Source of the DNA: Dehalococcoidia bacterium
Lineage (GTDB): Bacteria; Chloroflexota; Dehalococcoidia; Tepidiformales; Tepidiformaceae
Direction of reading: 5' to 3'
Assembly: GCA_020847985.1 (NCBI GenBank)
Contig: JADLBC010000042.1
Coordinates: forward strand, 1-57,923
DNA length: 57,923 nt
The first letter of the stretch is position 1, and each line of letters starts with the position of its first letter. The notes below the pieces were generated by a model. The model did not search any database. It was not told where the DNA came from and saw only the letters and a program-made list of their open reading frames with translations. The position numbers and the translations under genes are program-made. This document shows positions 18,773 through 26,800 of the stretch, piece by piece.

Positions 18773-21235
18773 TCAGGCCTCGCGCACGGCCTGTTCGAGG
18801 ATGGCGGTCGCGTCGGTGTAGCTGGTGCCGGGCTCGAACACGACCGGCTGGCCGATGCTGACGCGCACGCGCGCACGCGGATGCGGGAGCCACTTGCCTT
18901 CGTAGAAGCCCGGGCGCTGGACATCGATGCGCATGGGCAGGACGGGGACGCCGGTCTCGACGGCGAGCAGGCCGGTGCCGCTCTTGAAGCGCTGGGTGGG
19001 GCCCATCACCGTGAGCTTGCCTTCGGGGAAGATGAGGACGTTCCAGCCGTCGTCGAGCATGCGGGCGACGTATTCGAGGCTTTCGCGGACGCCGCTGCCT
19101 TCCTTGGCGAAGGGGAAGGCGTTGCCCAGGAGGCTCGCCCAAAAGCCGCGGAAGCGGTTGCCGAAGATGTCGCTGGCGGCGGCGGCGATGGCCACGCGCT
19201 GGCGGAAGCCGTGGGGCATCGCCGTCAGCAGCATCGCCTGGTCCAGGTGCATGTTGTGGTTCGAGATGATGAGGCATGGGCCCTTGAGCCCCGCGAGGTT
19301 CGCGCGGCCACGCACCTGCACCGAATACAGCGGCCGGAGCGCGGGCAGCACGAAGCCGGCCATGATCAGGCGCCGGGCGAGGCGCGCGGGCCGTGTCCGT
19401 GGCCAGGTTGGGAAGGTCGGGGCTTTGCGCCGCCGCTCGCTGCGGCTCACCATCTGGCGCAGTTCGGCGAGGGTGGTGTTGGGGAGGACTTCGGCGTCAT
19501 CGATGAAGACGCCCATTTCTTCCTCGATCGCGGAGAGCAACTCGACCCGGCCCAGGGAATCGAGCCCCAGGTCCCCCGCGAGTTCCGCGTCTTCCCGGAT
19601 GGCCTCCGCGCGTTCGGCACCGGCGCATTGTGCGACTAACCGGAGCAGTGGGTCACCTTCGATGGCGGCCGGGCTGCTGCTGACGCCCTGCGGTTCGTGC
19701 CCGGCGAGCGCTTCGAGGACGAGATTACGGCGGACCTTGAGCGTGTGGGTACGCGGGAAATCCTCTCCCGGCCAGGTGGAAAAGCTCATCACCTGCTGGC
19801 GGCTATCGAGTTCGCGATTGGCCTCGCGCACGGCATCGGCGGCAGCGCCCGGGATGCTTTCGAGGAGCACGGCGTGGAGGCGAAGGAGGCCGTCCTTGGG
19901 GAGGCCGACGACCACCGCTTCGGTGATGCCCGGCTGGTTGCCGAGCACGCGTTCGATGTCCTCGGGGTACACGTTCTGGCCGTCGGAGAGGACGATGAGG
20001 TCCTTCTTGCGGCCGCGAAGGTAGAGATAGCCGTCGTCCAGGTAGCCCAGGTCGCCGGTCTGGTACCAGCCGTCATCGAAGGTGGCGGCGGTGGCGGCTT
20101 CGTTCCGCCAGTAGCCGCTGAAGACACCGGGACCGCGAACCTGCACTTCGCCATCGCGGGCGATGCGCACCTGCGTACCGGGGAGGGGCTTGCCGACGCT
20201 GCGCGTGCGGCGGTCGTGGCGGGGATTGAGCGAAACGATCGGTGAGCACTCGGTGGTGCCGTAGCCTTCGACGATATCGACGCCCATCGCTTCCCACTTG
20301 GCCTGGAGCACCGGGTCGAGGGCGGCGCCGCCGCTGGCCATGAAGTCGAGTTCGCCGCCAAAGCGCTTGAGGACGCTGCCGAAGAGACGCCGCCGCGCTG
20401 GCCCCGGGAGGCGCTTCGCGATGCGGCGGAGACGTTCCAGCAGCTTCGTGCGGCCGGTGTTGGCGGCTTCGCGTTCGACGGCGCTCATCAGCAGCTGCAG
20501 CGCCTGCGGCACCATGATCAGCACTGTCGGCTTCCACTCCTGCATCGTGCGGGCGAGGGCCGAGGGCTGGCGGCTCGTTGGGTAGGCGACGGCGGCGCCG
20601 ACGGCGATGGGCGCGAAGCAGCCACCGGTCTGTTCGAACATGTGGCTCAGGGGCAGGAGCGAAAGCAGGCGCGAGTTCTCGTCGAGGTGGATGGCCTTGA
20701 GCCCGGCGCGCACGTTCGAGGCGATGTTCCCGTGGGTGAGCATCACACCCTTCGGGTCACCCGTGGTGCCGGAGGTGTAGATGATCTCGGCGAGCGTGTC
20801 CGGGCCGATGGGTGCGGGCTCAACGCGGCCATCGAGGGGCACATCGAACGCGCCGAATTCGAGCACCGGGACCTCCATGGCGCGAAGGACTTCGGCTTCG
20901 GCGCGGCCGGCAAACGCGACCTTCGGTTCGGTCAGCCCGACCACGCGCTCGACGAAGTCGCGGCCGCTGCGCACATCGAGGGGCACGACGACGGCGCCGC
21001 AGAGGAACGACCCGAACATCGCCGCGACCCAGTCCGGCTGGTTGGCGGCCCAGATGACGACGCGGTCGCCCGGGCCGGTCTGCCGTTCGCGGAGGATGCG
21101 CGCGTAGGCGTGCGAGCGCTGCTCAAGCTGGGTGTAGTTGAGGCGCACGGTGCGAATGCCGGCGCGGATGGCGGTCGCGGTGTGATTCGGGTAGCGCCGG
21201 GCCGACTCCTCGAGGAGGGCCGTCAACGTGTCCAT
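18773..21235 (-). CDS. acyl-AMP ligase / acyl carrier / PlsC acyltransferase fusion
   Basis: An 820 aa three-part enzyme. The adenylate-forming ligase (about residues 1-510) has YTSGTTGDPKG near 153, EGYGTTE, YQTGDLG and a late KVRRN Lys. A carrier domain follows with LGLDSLGRVEL; Ser560 is the expected phosphopantetheine site. The acyltransferase (about 640-820) has an H-x4-D motif at His660-Asp665 and FPEGKLT. The likely sequence is activation of a fatty acid, loading onto the carrier, and transfer to a glycerolipid. E. coli Aas joins the same activities in the opposite order and without the carrier. Start ATG follows TAGGCT by 7 nt. Confidence 0.87.
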   Translation of the reverse strand: MDTLTALLEESARRYPNHTATAIRAGIRTVRLNYTQLEQRSHAYARILRERQTGPGDRVVIWAANQPDWVAAMFGSFLCGAVVVPLDVRSGRDFVERVVGLTEPKVAFAGRAEAEVLRAMEVPVLEFGAFDVPLDGRVEPAPIGPDTLAEIIYTSGTTGDPKGVMLTHGNIASNVRAGLKAIHLDENSRLLSLLPLSHMFEQTGGCFAPIAVGAAVAYPTSRQPSALARTMQEWKPTVLIMVPQALQLLMSAVEREAANTGRTKLLERLRRIAKRLPGPARRRLFGSVLKRFGGELDFMASGGAALDPVLQAKWEAMGVDIVEGYGTTECSPIVSLNPRHDRRTRSVGKPLPGTQVRIARDGEVQVRGPGVFSGYWRNEAATAATFDDGWYQTGDLGYLDDGYLYLRGRKKDLIVLSDGQNVYPEDIERVLGNQPGITEAVVVGLPKDGLLRLHAVLLESIPGAAADAVREANRELDSRQQVMSFSTWPGEDFPRTHTLKVRRNLVLEALAGHEPQGVSSSPAAIEGDPLLRLVAQCAGAERAEAIREDAELAGDLGLDSLGRVELLSAIEEEMGVFIDDAEVLPNTTLAELRQMVSRSERRRKAPTFPTWPRTRPARLARRLIMAGFVLPALRPLYSVQVRGRANLAGLKGPCLIISNHNMHLDQAMLLTAMPHGFRQRVAIAAAASDIFGNRFRGFWASLLGNAFPFAKEGSGVRESLEYVARMLDDGWNVLIFPEGKLTVMGPTQRFKSGTGLLAVETGVPVLPMRIDVQRPGFYEGKWLPHPRARVRVSIGQPVVFEPGTSYTDATAILEQAVREA

Positions 21236-21242
21236 GGCGGTC

Positions 21243-21248
21243 AGCCTA
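21243..21248 (-). promoter_or_regulatory. putative -10 element of the ligase/ACP/PlsC fusion gene (leaderless)
   Basis: Minus-strand TAGGCT, 7 nt, ATG 21235. No Shine-Dalgarno is visible. Confidence 0.55.
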
Positions 21249-21275
21249 CGCCTTTCGGGCGGTGAGCAGGAACCA

Positions 21276-22070
21276 TCAGCTCGCGGCGGAGACCGCGAGG
21301 GTGCGAGCGAAGTCCCGGGCGCGCTGGTCGGCGCCGCCGACGATGGGCCGGAAGTGGCTGAAGACGAGGGTATCGAACTCGAGTCCGGCCATCTTCCGGA
21401 TCGACGTGGCGGCCTCGGACATGTCCTCGCTGAAGAGGCGGCTGGGGAGCATGAGACGGCCGAACTTGTACTGCATGGAGTCGCCCACGAGGAGGACGCC
21501 GCGGTTCGGGAAGAGGATGGAGATGTGGCCCGCCGTGTGCCCCGGCGTGTGGACGATGCGGAGGCCGCCCAGCGCGGGGAGCTCGTCGCCGTCCTGGAGC
21601 ACGACATCGACGCGGGCGCGGCCGGGGTCGTTGCGAAGGAGGTAGGGCTGGATGACTTTCGCCAGCAGAGGGTGCTGGAACGGATTGGGAAGGGGCTGGT
21701 CGCTCTCGACGTGGGCGGCCTCGGCGATATGGACGCCCGTCTTGCCGGGCGCGAACTTCTGGATCTCGGGCAGGCCGCCGACGTGATCGATGTGGTAATG
21801 GGTGATGAGGATGCGGGCGATATCGTCCGGGGAGCGGCCCAGCTCCTTCAGCGCGGTGAGGATGCGCTCGCCCGAGCCGGGGTTGCCGCTGTCGATGAGG
21901 GTGATCTCGTCCTCAACGACCAGATAGCAGCGCGAACCGCGGGTGCGGACCTGGTAGAGCCCGGGGACGACTTCCCGGGCGAGACGAAAGGGCGCGGGCT
22001 TCACTTCGTCCCAGCGCGCGCTCCATTCGGCGCGCCGCTCGTCGAGCGTCCTCCCCGCCTTCCGTCCCAT
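21276..22070 (-). CDS. metallo-beta-lactamase fold hydrolase
   Basis: This 264 aa binuclear metal hydrolase shows the ordered MBL motifs: DSGNPGSG (Asp), THYHIDHVGG (HxHxDH), HTPGHTAGH (His), GDSM (bridging Asp) and FSHFRP (final His). A helical insert of about 50 residues between motifs 2 and 3 resembles the lactonase/glyoxalase II-like branch, but the substrate is unknown. It lacks a signal peptide. The stop is 40 nt before the start of the ligase fusion on the same strand. TAAGCT lies 6 nt before the ATG. Confidence 0.88.
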   Translation of the reverse strand: MGRKAGRTLDERRAEWSARWDEVKPAPFRLAREVVPGLYQVRTRGSRCYLVVEDEITLIDSGNPGSGERILTALKELGRSPDDIARILITHYHIDHVGGLPEIQKFAPGKTGVHIAEAAHVESDQPLPNPFQHPLLAKVIQPYLLRNDPGRARVDVVLQDGDELPALGGLRIVHTPGHTAGHISILFPNRGVLLVGDSMQYKFGRLMLPSRLFSEDMSEAATSIRKMAGLEFDTLVFSHFRPIVGGADQRARDFARTLAVSAAS

Positions 22071-22076
22071 CGCTGT

Positions 22077-22082
22077 AGCTTA
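22077..22082 (-). promoter_or_regulatory. putative -10 element of the MBL-fold gene (leaderless)
   Basis: Minus-strand TAAGCT, 6 nt, ATG 22070. Confidence 0.55.
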
Positions 22083-22215
22083 CCAGCCGGAAAGCGGTCC
22101 GCGTGCTGTCGATCCGGTATGGGAAGTGTGCGAATACGTGGCGTGGTGCTCGTGAGCGGGGCGATTCGCTGGCTCGCAAGCAGGCCGCTCGCACACGCGG
22201 AAAGGAGGGACGGCT

Positions 22216-22221
22216 TATACT
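22216..22221 (+). promoter_or_regulatory. putative -10 element of sodN
   Basis: TATACT matches the -10 consensus well and lies 67 nt before the sodN start. No good -35 is visible at the usual distance. The transcript would have a leader with AGGAG before the ATG. Confidence 0.45.
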
Positions 22222-22288
22222 CGAAGTTCGCACCTCCCCGGATGTCCCGGGAACGTTCGATTCTTGAAAAGCCAGGAGCACACTCGCC

Positions 22289-22732
22289 ATGAACCTGTTC
22301 CGCAACCTGTTCCGCCCCGGCAATATCGCGCAGGCGCACTGTGACGGCCCGTGCGGGGTGTACGACCCGGCATCGGCGCGCATCGCGGCCGAGGCTGTGC
22401 TTTCGATGGAGAAGAAGATCGCGGCCCTCGGCGACGCCCAGGACATCGCGACGATCAACACCCGCACGCGCTTCATCGCCATCAAGGAGCAGCAGGCCGA
22501 AGTCTGCAAGCACGAACTCGACGTCCTCTGGCACGACTACTTCAAGCCGGAGCACCTGGAGAAGTACCCGAACCTGCACGAGACGTTCTGGAAGGCGGCC
22601 AAGCTCTGCTCGAAGAACAAGACGGAGCAGGACCCGGCAAACGGGGAGGCCCTGCTGCAGGCGGTGGAGGAGATCCACGGCATCTACTGGGGCTCGAAGG
22701 GCAAGGACGTGCCCTTCATCCGCGCCAGCTGA
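22289..22732 (+). CDS. sodN: nickel superoxide dismutase precursor
   Basis: This 147 aa protein converts superoxide to oxygen and hydrogen peroxide with a nickel hook. After a 16-residue leader comes HCDGPCGVYDP; cleavage before His17 would expose the metal-binding His1, Cys2 and Cys6 of the mature enzyme (His17, Cys18, Cys22 here). The rest forms the four-helix bundle, including the conserved KHELDVLWHDYF and IHGIYWGSKG segments. An AGGAG lies about 10 nt before the ATG. The next gene, 4 nt downstream, encodes the protease that removes the leader. Confidence 0.96.
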   Translation: MNLFRNLFRPGNIAQAHCDGPCGVYDPASARIAAEAVLSMEKKIAALGDAQDIATINTRTRFIAIKEQQAEVCKHELDVLWHDYFKPEHLEKYPNLHETFWKAAKLCSKNKTEQDPANGEALLQAVEEIHGIYWGSKGKDVPFIRAS

Positions 22733-22736
22733 GGCA

Positions 22737-23174
22737 ATGACGGCCGGAATAATTCCGGACCTCGTGATGGCGGCGCCCGGCGGGCGCCGCCGTTCCCCAT
22801 CGCCCGCGATCGCCGGCTCGCTGGTCACCTTCGCCGCGACCGTGGCGGCCGGAGCGCTCATCGCGCGGCGATACACGCGCTACTGCGTCCGCGGCGTGAG
22901 CATGGAGCCCGCCTTCCGCGATGGCGACTTCGTCGTCGTGGACCGGGCCGCGTACCGGCGAGCGGCGCCGAAGGCCGGGCAGGTCGTCATCGCCACGGAC
23001 CCACGCGAGCCCGCCCGGACGGTGGTGAAGCGCGCCGCGGAGGTGACGGACACGGACGTGACGCTGCGCGGTGACAACGCCGCGCACAGCACCGATAGCC
23101 GCACCTACGGTCCCATCCCGCGCGACGCGGTCATCGGGCGCGTGGTCTTCCGGTACTGGCCGCTGCGCCGCTAG
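22737..23174 (+). CDS. sodX: nickel-type superoxide dismutase maturation protease (S26 family)
   Basis: This 145 aa signal-peptidase-like serine protease would cleave the SodN leader so that His becomes the N-terminus and can bind nickel. One membrane segment lies near residues 26-45. The catalytic Ser is in RGVSMEP and the general-base Lys in RTVVKR. The later family boxes RGDN and GPIPRDAVIGRV are present. The start is 4 nt after the sodN stop, as in other sodN-sodX pairs. Its TAG stop lies in a CTAG that also provides the panC stop on the other strand. Confidence 0.92.
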   Translation: MTAGIIPDLVMAAPGGRRRSPSPAIAGSLVTFAATVAAGALIARRYTRYCVRGVSMEPAFRDGDFVVVDRAAYRRAAPKAGQVVIATDPREPARTVVKRAAEVTDTDVTLRGDNAAHSTDSRTYGPIPRDAVIGRVVFRYWPLRR

Positions 23175-24007
23175 TCCAGCTCGATGTTGTCGAGCAGGCG
23201 CGTGGCGCCGAACTTCACCACCAGCGAGAGCAGCGCCGGACGCACGGCACGGCCTTCGATCTCCTCCAGCGTGTCGTCGTCGGCGAGGCTGATGTAGTCG
23301 ATCGCGGCGAGCGGTTCGGCCTGGATGCGCGCGGCGACGAGTTCGCGCAGCGCGGAGGCGTCGCGTTCGCCGGCTGACCAGCGGTCGCGGGCAGCCCGGA
23401 GCGCGCGATAGATGACGGGTGCGGCGGCACGCTGTTCGGGCGTGAGGTAGACGTTGCGGCTGCTCATCGCGAGGCCGTCGGCTTCGCGGACGATGTCGCA
23501 GGGGACGATTTCGATGGGCAGGTCGAGGTCGATGGTCATGCGGCGGAGGACGCGCAGTTGCTGAGCATCCTTGCGGCCGAAGTAGGCGCGAGTGGGTTCG
23601 CAGGCGTTGAACAGCTTGAGCACGACCGTCGCGACGCCACGGAAGTGGCCGGGGCGGGCGTCGCCTTCGAGGCCACGCGAGACGCCATCGACCGTGACGT
23701 AGGTCTGGTAGCCCTCCGGGTACATGGTCGCGGGGGTGGGGAAATACACCGCGTGGACGCCAGCCTCCCGCAGCAGGCGAAGGTCGCGCTCCTCATCGCG
23801 CGGGTAGCGGGTGAAGTCCTCGTTCGGCCCGAACTGGGTGGGGTTCACGAAGATGCTCACGGCCGTGCGGGCGTTTTCCGCGAGCGAGCGGCGCGCGAGG
23901 GTGAGGTGGCCTTCGTGGAGGTACCCCATGGTGGGCACGAACCCGGCGGAGCCGGGATCGGACCGGCGCCACGCGCGCAGGGCCGCGGGGGTGTGAAGGA
24001 TCTCCAT
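23171..24007 (-). CDS. panC: pantothenate synthetase
   Basis: A 278 aa enzyme that joins pantoate and beta-alanine with ATP, the last step of pantothenate synthesis. Nucleotidyltransferase motifs are PTMGYLHEGH (HxGH-like), SIFVNPTQFGPNEDF, FGRKDAQQL and the KMSKS-like MSSRNVYL. ATG 24007 is chosen because AGGAGG lies 8 nt upstream. It is third in the panD-panB-panC run. Its stop overlaps the sodX stop on the opposite strand. Confidence 0.96.
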   Translation of the reverse strand: MEILHTPAALRAWRRSDPGSAGFVPTMGYLHEGHLTLARRSLAENARTAVSIFVNPTQFGPNEDFTRYPRDEERDLRLLREAGVHAVYFPTPATMYPEGYQTYVTVDGVSRGLEGDARPGHFRGVATVVLKLFNACEPTRAYFGRKDAQQLRVLRRMTIDLDLPIEIVPCDIVREADGLAMSSRNVYLTPEQRAAAPVIYRALRAARDRWSAGERDASALRELVAARIQAEPLAAIDYISLADDDTLEEIEGRAVRPALLSLVVKFGATRLLDNIELD

Positions 24008-24029
24008 CGCGGGGGCCTCCTCACGCGGA

Positions 24030-24051
24030 GGGCCCTCCCGGGGGAGGGCCC
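24030..24051 (-). other. intercistronic hairpin between panB and panC
   Basis: A 9-bp G/C-rich stem with a 4-nt loop lies in the 68-nt gap. No T-run follows; the panC Shine-Dalgarno comes next. It may protect or modulate the mRNA rather than end it. Confidence 0.5.
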
Positions 24052-24075
24052 ACTGGACATGCGAACGGGCGCTTC

Positions 24076-24915
24076 TCAGGCGTGCGAGAGTTCGGCGAGC
24101 GAGTCCTCGGCCATCTCGAAGCTGTGCTCGGCGGTCGGGAACTGGCCGCCCTCGACCTCGGCGATGTAGGTGCGCACGGCCTGGCGGATGGTTTCGCCGA
24201 GCCGTGCGTACTGCTTCGCGTGCTTCATCTTCCGCTGGTCGTCGTAGATGCCGAGCATGTCGTGGAAGACCTGCACCTGGGCATCGCAATCGGCGCCGGC
24301 GCCGATGCCGATGGTGGGCACGCTGAGCCGCTCGGTGACCATGCGCGCGAGTGGCGCGGGGATCGTCTCGAGCACGATGGCGAACGCTCCCGCTTCCTCG
24401 AGCGCGCGGGCATCGTTGATGAGCTTGGCCGCGGCCGCGGGCGTCTTGCCCTGGACTTTGTGGCCGCCGAACTGGTTCACGCTCTGCGGCGTCAGGCCGA
24501 GATGGCCCATCACCGGGATGCCGCATTCGACCATCCGCCGCACGAGCGGGACGACGTGGCTGCCGCCTTCAAGCTTGACGGCGGTAGCGCCACCCTCCTG
24601 GAGCAGGCGGCCGGCGTTGCGCACGGCTTCGTCGGCGTTCGCCTGGTAGCTCATGAAGGGCATGTCGGCGACGACGATGGCCTTGCTCGTGCCGCGAACG
24701 ACAGCGCGCGTGTGGTGCACGATGTCGTCCATGGTCACGGGGACGGTGGAATCGTAGCCAAGGATGACGCTGCCGAGGCTATCGCCGACGAGGATGACGG
24801 GCACGCCTGCCTGCTCGACGAGGCGGGCGCTGGGGTAGTCGTAGGCGGTGATCATGGCGAAACGCTGACCGTTCGCCTTGAGCTCGCGGAGCTTGTGGAT
24901 GGAAAGCCGGCTCAT
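24076..24915 (-). CDS. panB: 3-methyl-2-oxobutanoate hydroxymethyltransferase
   Basis: A 279 aa TIM-barrel enzyme that adds a hydroxymethyl group from methylene-tetrahydrofolate to ketoisovalerate, giving ketopantoate. Conserved segments are ITAYDYPSARLVEQAG, LVGDSLG (metal Asp), VADMPFMSY, VKLEGG, GHLGLTPQS and IGIGAG. Start ATG 24915 has AGAGGG a few nt upstream. It begins 10 nt after the panD stop. No panE (ketopantoate reductase) is in the window, so that step is encoded elsewhere. Confidence 0.96.
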   Translation of the reverse strand: MSRLSIHKLRELKANGQRFAMITAYDYPSARLVEQAGVPVILVGDSLGSVILGYDSTVPVTMDDIVHHTRAVVRGTSKAIVVADMPFMSYQANADEAVRNAGRLLQEGGATAVKLEGGSHVVPLVRRMVECGIPVMGHLGLTPQSVNQFGGHKVQGKTPAAAAKLINDARALEEAGAFAIVLETIPAPLARMVTERLSVPTIGIGAGADCDAQVQVFHDMLGIYDDQRKMKHAKQYARLGETIRQAVRTYIAEVEGGQFPTAEHSFEMAEDSLAELSHA

Positions 24916-24925
24916 GACACCCTCT

Positions 24926-25315
24926 TCAGACAGCGGCCAGTTCGCGCGGGTAGGCGGCGACGCCATCGCCGAGCTCGGTCCGCACGATCTGGTTGTGCGC
25001 ATCGACGAAGACCTTGCGCGGCTTGAAGCCGTGCACTTCCGCGTCGGTCAGCTGCTGGTACGCGACGATGATGACGAGATCACGTTCGCGTACCAGGTGG
25101 GCAGCGGCGCCGTTGATGCAGATCTCGCCGCTGCCGCGGCGTCCGAGGATGGCGTACGTCTCAAGGCGTGCGCCGTTGGTGACATCCAGGATATGAACCT
25201 GTTCGTACGGGAGGATCCCCGCCGCCTCAAGGAGGTCGGGGTCCACGGTGACGGAGCCCTCGTAATTGAGGTTCGCCTCGGTGACGGTGGCGCGATGGAT
25301 CTTTCCAGACATCAT
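24926..25315 (-). CDS. panD: aspartate 1-decarboxylase precursor
   Basis: A 129 aa pyruvoyl enzyme that makes beta-alanine from aspartate. The self-cleavage site is Gly-Ser in NYEGSVTVD, near residue 25, where Ser becomes the pyruvoyl group. Other conserved parts are KIHRATVT at the start, [14 protein letters not shown] and VIIVAYQQ. Two ATG codons adjoin (25315 and 25312); either gives a normal-length protein. It is first in the pan operon, preceded by a leader with a terminator hairpin ending about 40 nt upstream. Confidence 0.95.
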   Translation of the reverse strand: MMSGKIHRATVTEANLNYEGSVTVDPDLLEAAGILPYEQVHILDVTNGARLETYAILGRRGSGEICINGAAAHLVRERDLVIIVAYQQLTDAEVHGFKPRKVFVDAHNQIVRTELGDGVAAYPRELAAV

Positions 25316-25356
25316 CGTGCGCAAGGAGCTGCCCTCCGTGGCGGCCGTGGCCCACG

Positions 25357-25381
25357 AAAAACCCCGCCGGTTGGGGCGGGG
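25357..25381 (-). terminator. terminator/attenuator hairpin in the panD leader
   Basis: On the minus strand a 7-bp G/C stem (25381-25375 with 25368-25362) is followed by five T. It sits 41 nt upstream of the panD ATG, where it would stop transcription before the operon unless relieved. CCCGCC at 25413-25408 could pair with the GGCGGG of the terminator as an anti-terminator. Confidence 0.75.
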
Positions 25382-25383
25382 CG

Positions 25384-25550
25384 ATTGGGTCGGCAAGTGG
25401 CCGCGAAGGCGGGTCGTTGCTCGATCCGTACCGGCCGCGCACGGTCCAGGCGGATGCTGTTGCGTGGGATGGGGTCGCCAGACTTCCCAGGCTCGCCTTC
25501 CTCTCGGATAGACGGCAGCGCGATCTTCCCCCTTGTGCGGCGAATGTCAA
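25384..25550 (-). ncRNA. candidate structured 5' leader of the pan operon
   Basis: No gene fits this stretch. On the minus strand it offers several short helices ahead of the terminator. One is ATCCG with CGGAT enclosing ACCG with CGGT, with a bulged A on the 3' side. Another is TGGGA with TCCCA enclosing GTC with GAC. A TTGACA at 25550-25545 could be a -35, but no good -10 follows. The Pan RNA motif, known upstream of pantothenate genes in Chloroflexota and other phyla, is described as stem-loops with bulged A residues; identity with it is untested. Between 25551 and 25589 I see nothing. Confidence 0.4.
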
Positions 25551-25589
25551 TACCTTCGTTGGTAAGGCTGAAGATTCATCAGGAAAGGC

Positions 25590-25621
25590 GCGCGACCCCT
25601 CCTTTTCAGGAGGGGCCGCGC
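25590..25621 (-). terminator. terminator of the cupredoxin gene
   Basis: A 12-bp stem with one A/C mismatch lies 26 nt after the stop at 25647. The minus-strand tail reads CCTTTCC. Confidence 0.6.
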
Positions 25622-25646
25622 TGTTTCTAACCGGGGCTGCGAGCGT

Positions 25647-26759
25647 CTAGCGAGTAGCCCGGTAGCGTGCCGCGAGGACGGAGCCGCCACCCGCGACGAT
25701 AGCCGCGACGATGGCTCCCGCGATGAGCATCCAGCCGTCGCCGCCCTGCTGGCCCGAACCCGTGTTCGGCGGCCCGGGCGCGCGTGTCGGCGGCGTCGGC
25801 GCCGCTTCCACGGTGATGGTAGCCACCATCGCCTGGTCGGCGTGGAGAATGCAGTAGTACTGGTAGGTCCCAGCCTTCGTGAACTTCAGTTCGAAGCTCT
25901 TGATCTCATTCGGGTCGGCGGGGGCGCCCGGAGGCGACGCCGTCATGATGCCGCTGTTCACGAAGCCCGTGCCGTCGTAGCCGGCGGCCGGCTTGCTCGG
26001 CGGGAGCGCGAACGGGTCGAACCCGGGCCCCGGCGGCGGCGTGATGGGGCCGAACGTCACGGTATGTGGCGTCGGCGCGGTGGCCTTCCATTCGACCGTG
26101 TCACCGGCAGTGATCTTCGCCGCTGCGGGGAAGAACTGCATGACATCATCGCCGGCGCGCGTGGCCGGGCCGATGGTGAGGGTGTACTTGTTGCCGCCGC
26201 TGGCCATCGGCGTGACGGCGGCGGATTGCGCGGCAAGGCCGGCAGCGACGGACTTGAGCTCGCCGAGGCGGTTCACGTAGTTGTTCGTGCGGCGCTCGTT
26301 CACCGTCGATTGCGAATCGACGTTGCCGCCGTTGACGACGGTCACCGAGCCCGTCATGAAGGGGTGGATTTCGCAGGTGTACTTGAAGGTGCCCGCCTTC
26401 GTGAACTTGACTTCGAACGGCTTCACGCTGCCGTTGGGGTTCCCGAAGGTGAGGTCGCTGGTGAGGACACCGGTGCCGTCGTACGTCGCGGGCGATGCCG
26501 CGGGCTTCGTCGTGGCGGTGACGGTGCCAAACGTGGTGGTGTGGGGTTCGATCCAGGGGAAGTGCCAGGCGACGGTGGTGCCGGTGGCGATGGTGAGGGT
26601 CTCAGGCAGGAAGGCGTTCACGGCGTAGCCGGGCTCGCCGTTGCCGGCATCGACATGGATGGTGGCCGCCTGCGCGGCGGCGGGTTGCGTGCCGCCGGCG
26701 CCGACCAGGGCGAATGCGCCGATGGCCGCGGCCAGAAGCGCGGCCAGAATCCTTTTCAT
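25647..26759 (-). CDS. membrane-anchored protein with two cupredoxin domains
   Basis: A 370 aa exported protein: a signal peptide (about 1-30), two copper domains, a Pro/Thr-rich spacer and a C-terminal membrane helix with a short basic tail. Domain 1 has a His in EPHTTTFG and the Cys-His-Met cluster YTCEIHPFM; domain 2 has TPHTVTFG and YCILHADQAM. These are type I copper ligand sets, so it is likely an outer-face electron carrier. It is not adjacent to an oxidase. ATG 26759 is preferred; TTG 26765 lies nearer the GGAGG at 26774-26770. It has its own promoter and a terminator. Confidence 0.85.
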   Translation of the reverse strand: MKRILAALLAAAIGAFALVGAGGTQPAAAQAATIHVDAGNGEPGYAVNAFLPETLTIATGTTVAWHFPWIEPHTTTFGTVTATTKPAASPATYDGTGVLTSDLTFGNPNGSVKPFEVKFTKAGTFKYTCEIHPFMTGSVTVVNGGNVDSQSTVNERRTNNYVNRLGELKSVAAGLAAQSAAVTPMASGGNKYTLTIGPATRAGDDVMQFFPAAAKITAGDTVEWKATAPTPHTVTFGPITPPPGPGFDPFALPPSKPAAGYDGTGFVNSGIMTASPPGAPADPNEIKSFELKFTKAGTYQYYCILHADQAMVATITVEAAPTPPTRAPGPPNTGSGQQGGDGWMLIAGAIVAAIVAGGGSVLAARYRATR

Positions 26760-26780
26760 CGGCAATGAACCTCCCCGTTC

Positions 26781-26793
26781 TGTCTAATCGACA
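26781..26793. promoter_or_regulatory. inverted repeat, possible operator
   Basis: TGTC-N5-GACA lies between the -10 box and the start of the double-cupredoxin gene, a position from which a repressor could act. The repeat is short and could be chance. Confidence 0.35.
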
Positions 26794-26800
26794 AGGGGCA

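Noticed and set aside
25384..25550. SAM, ZTP or T-box riboswitch in the panD leader.
   Set aside because: Short resemblances (GAGAGG, CCGCCTGG, TGGACCG) appear, but none of the full cores is present.
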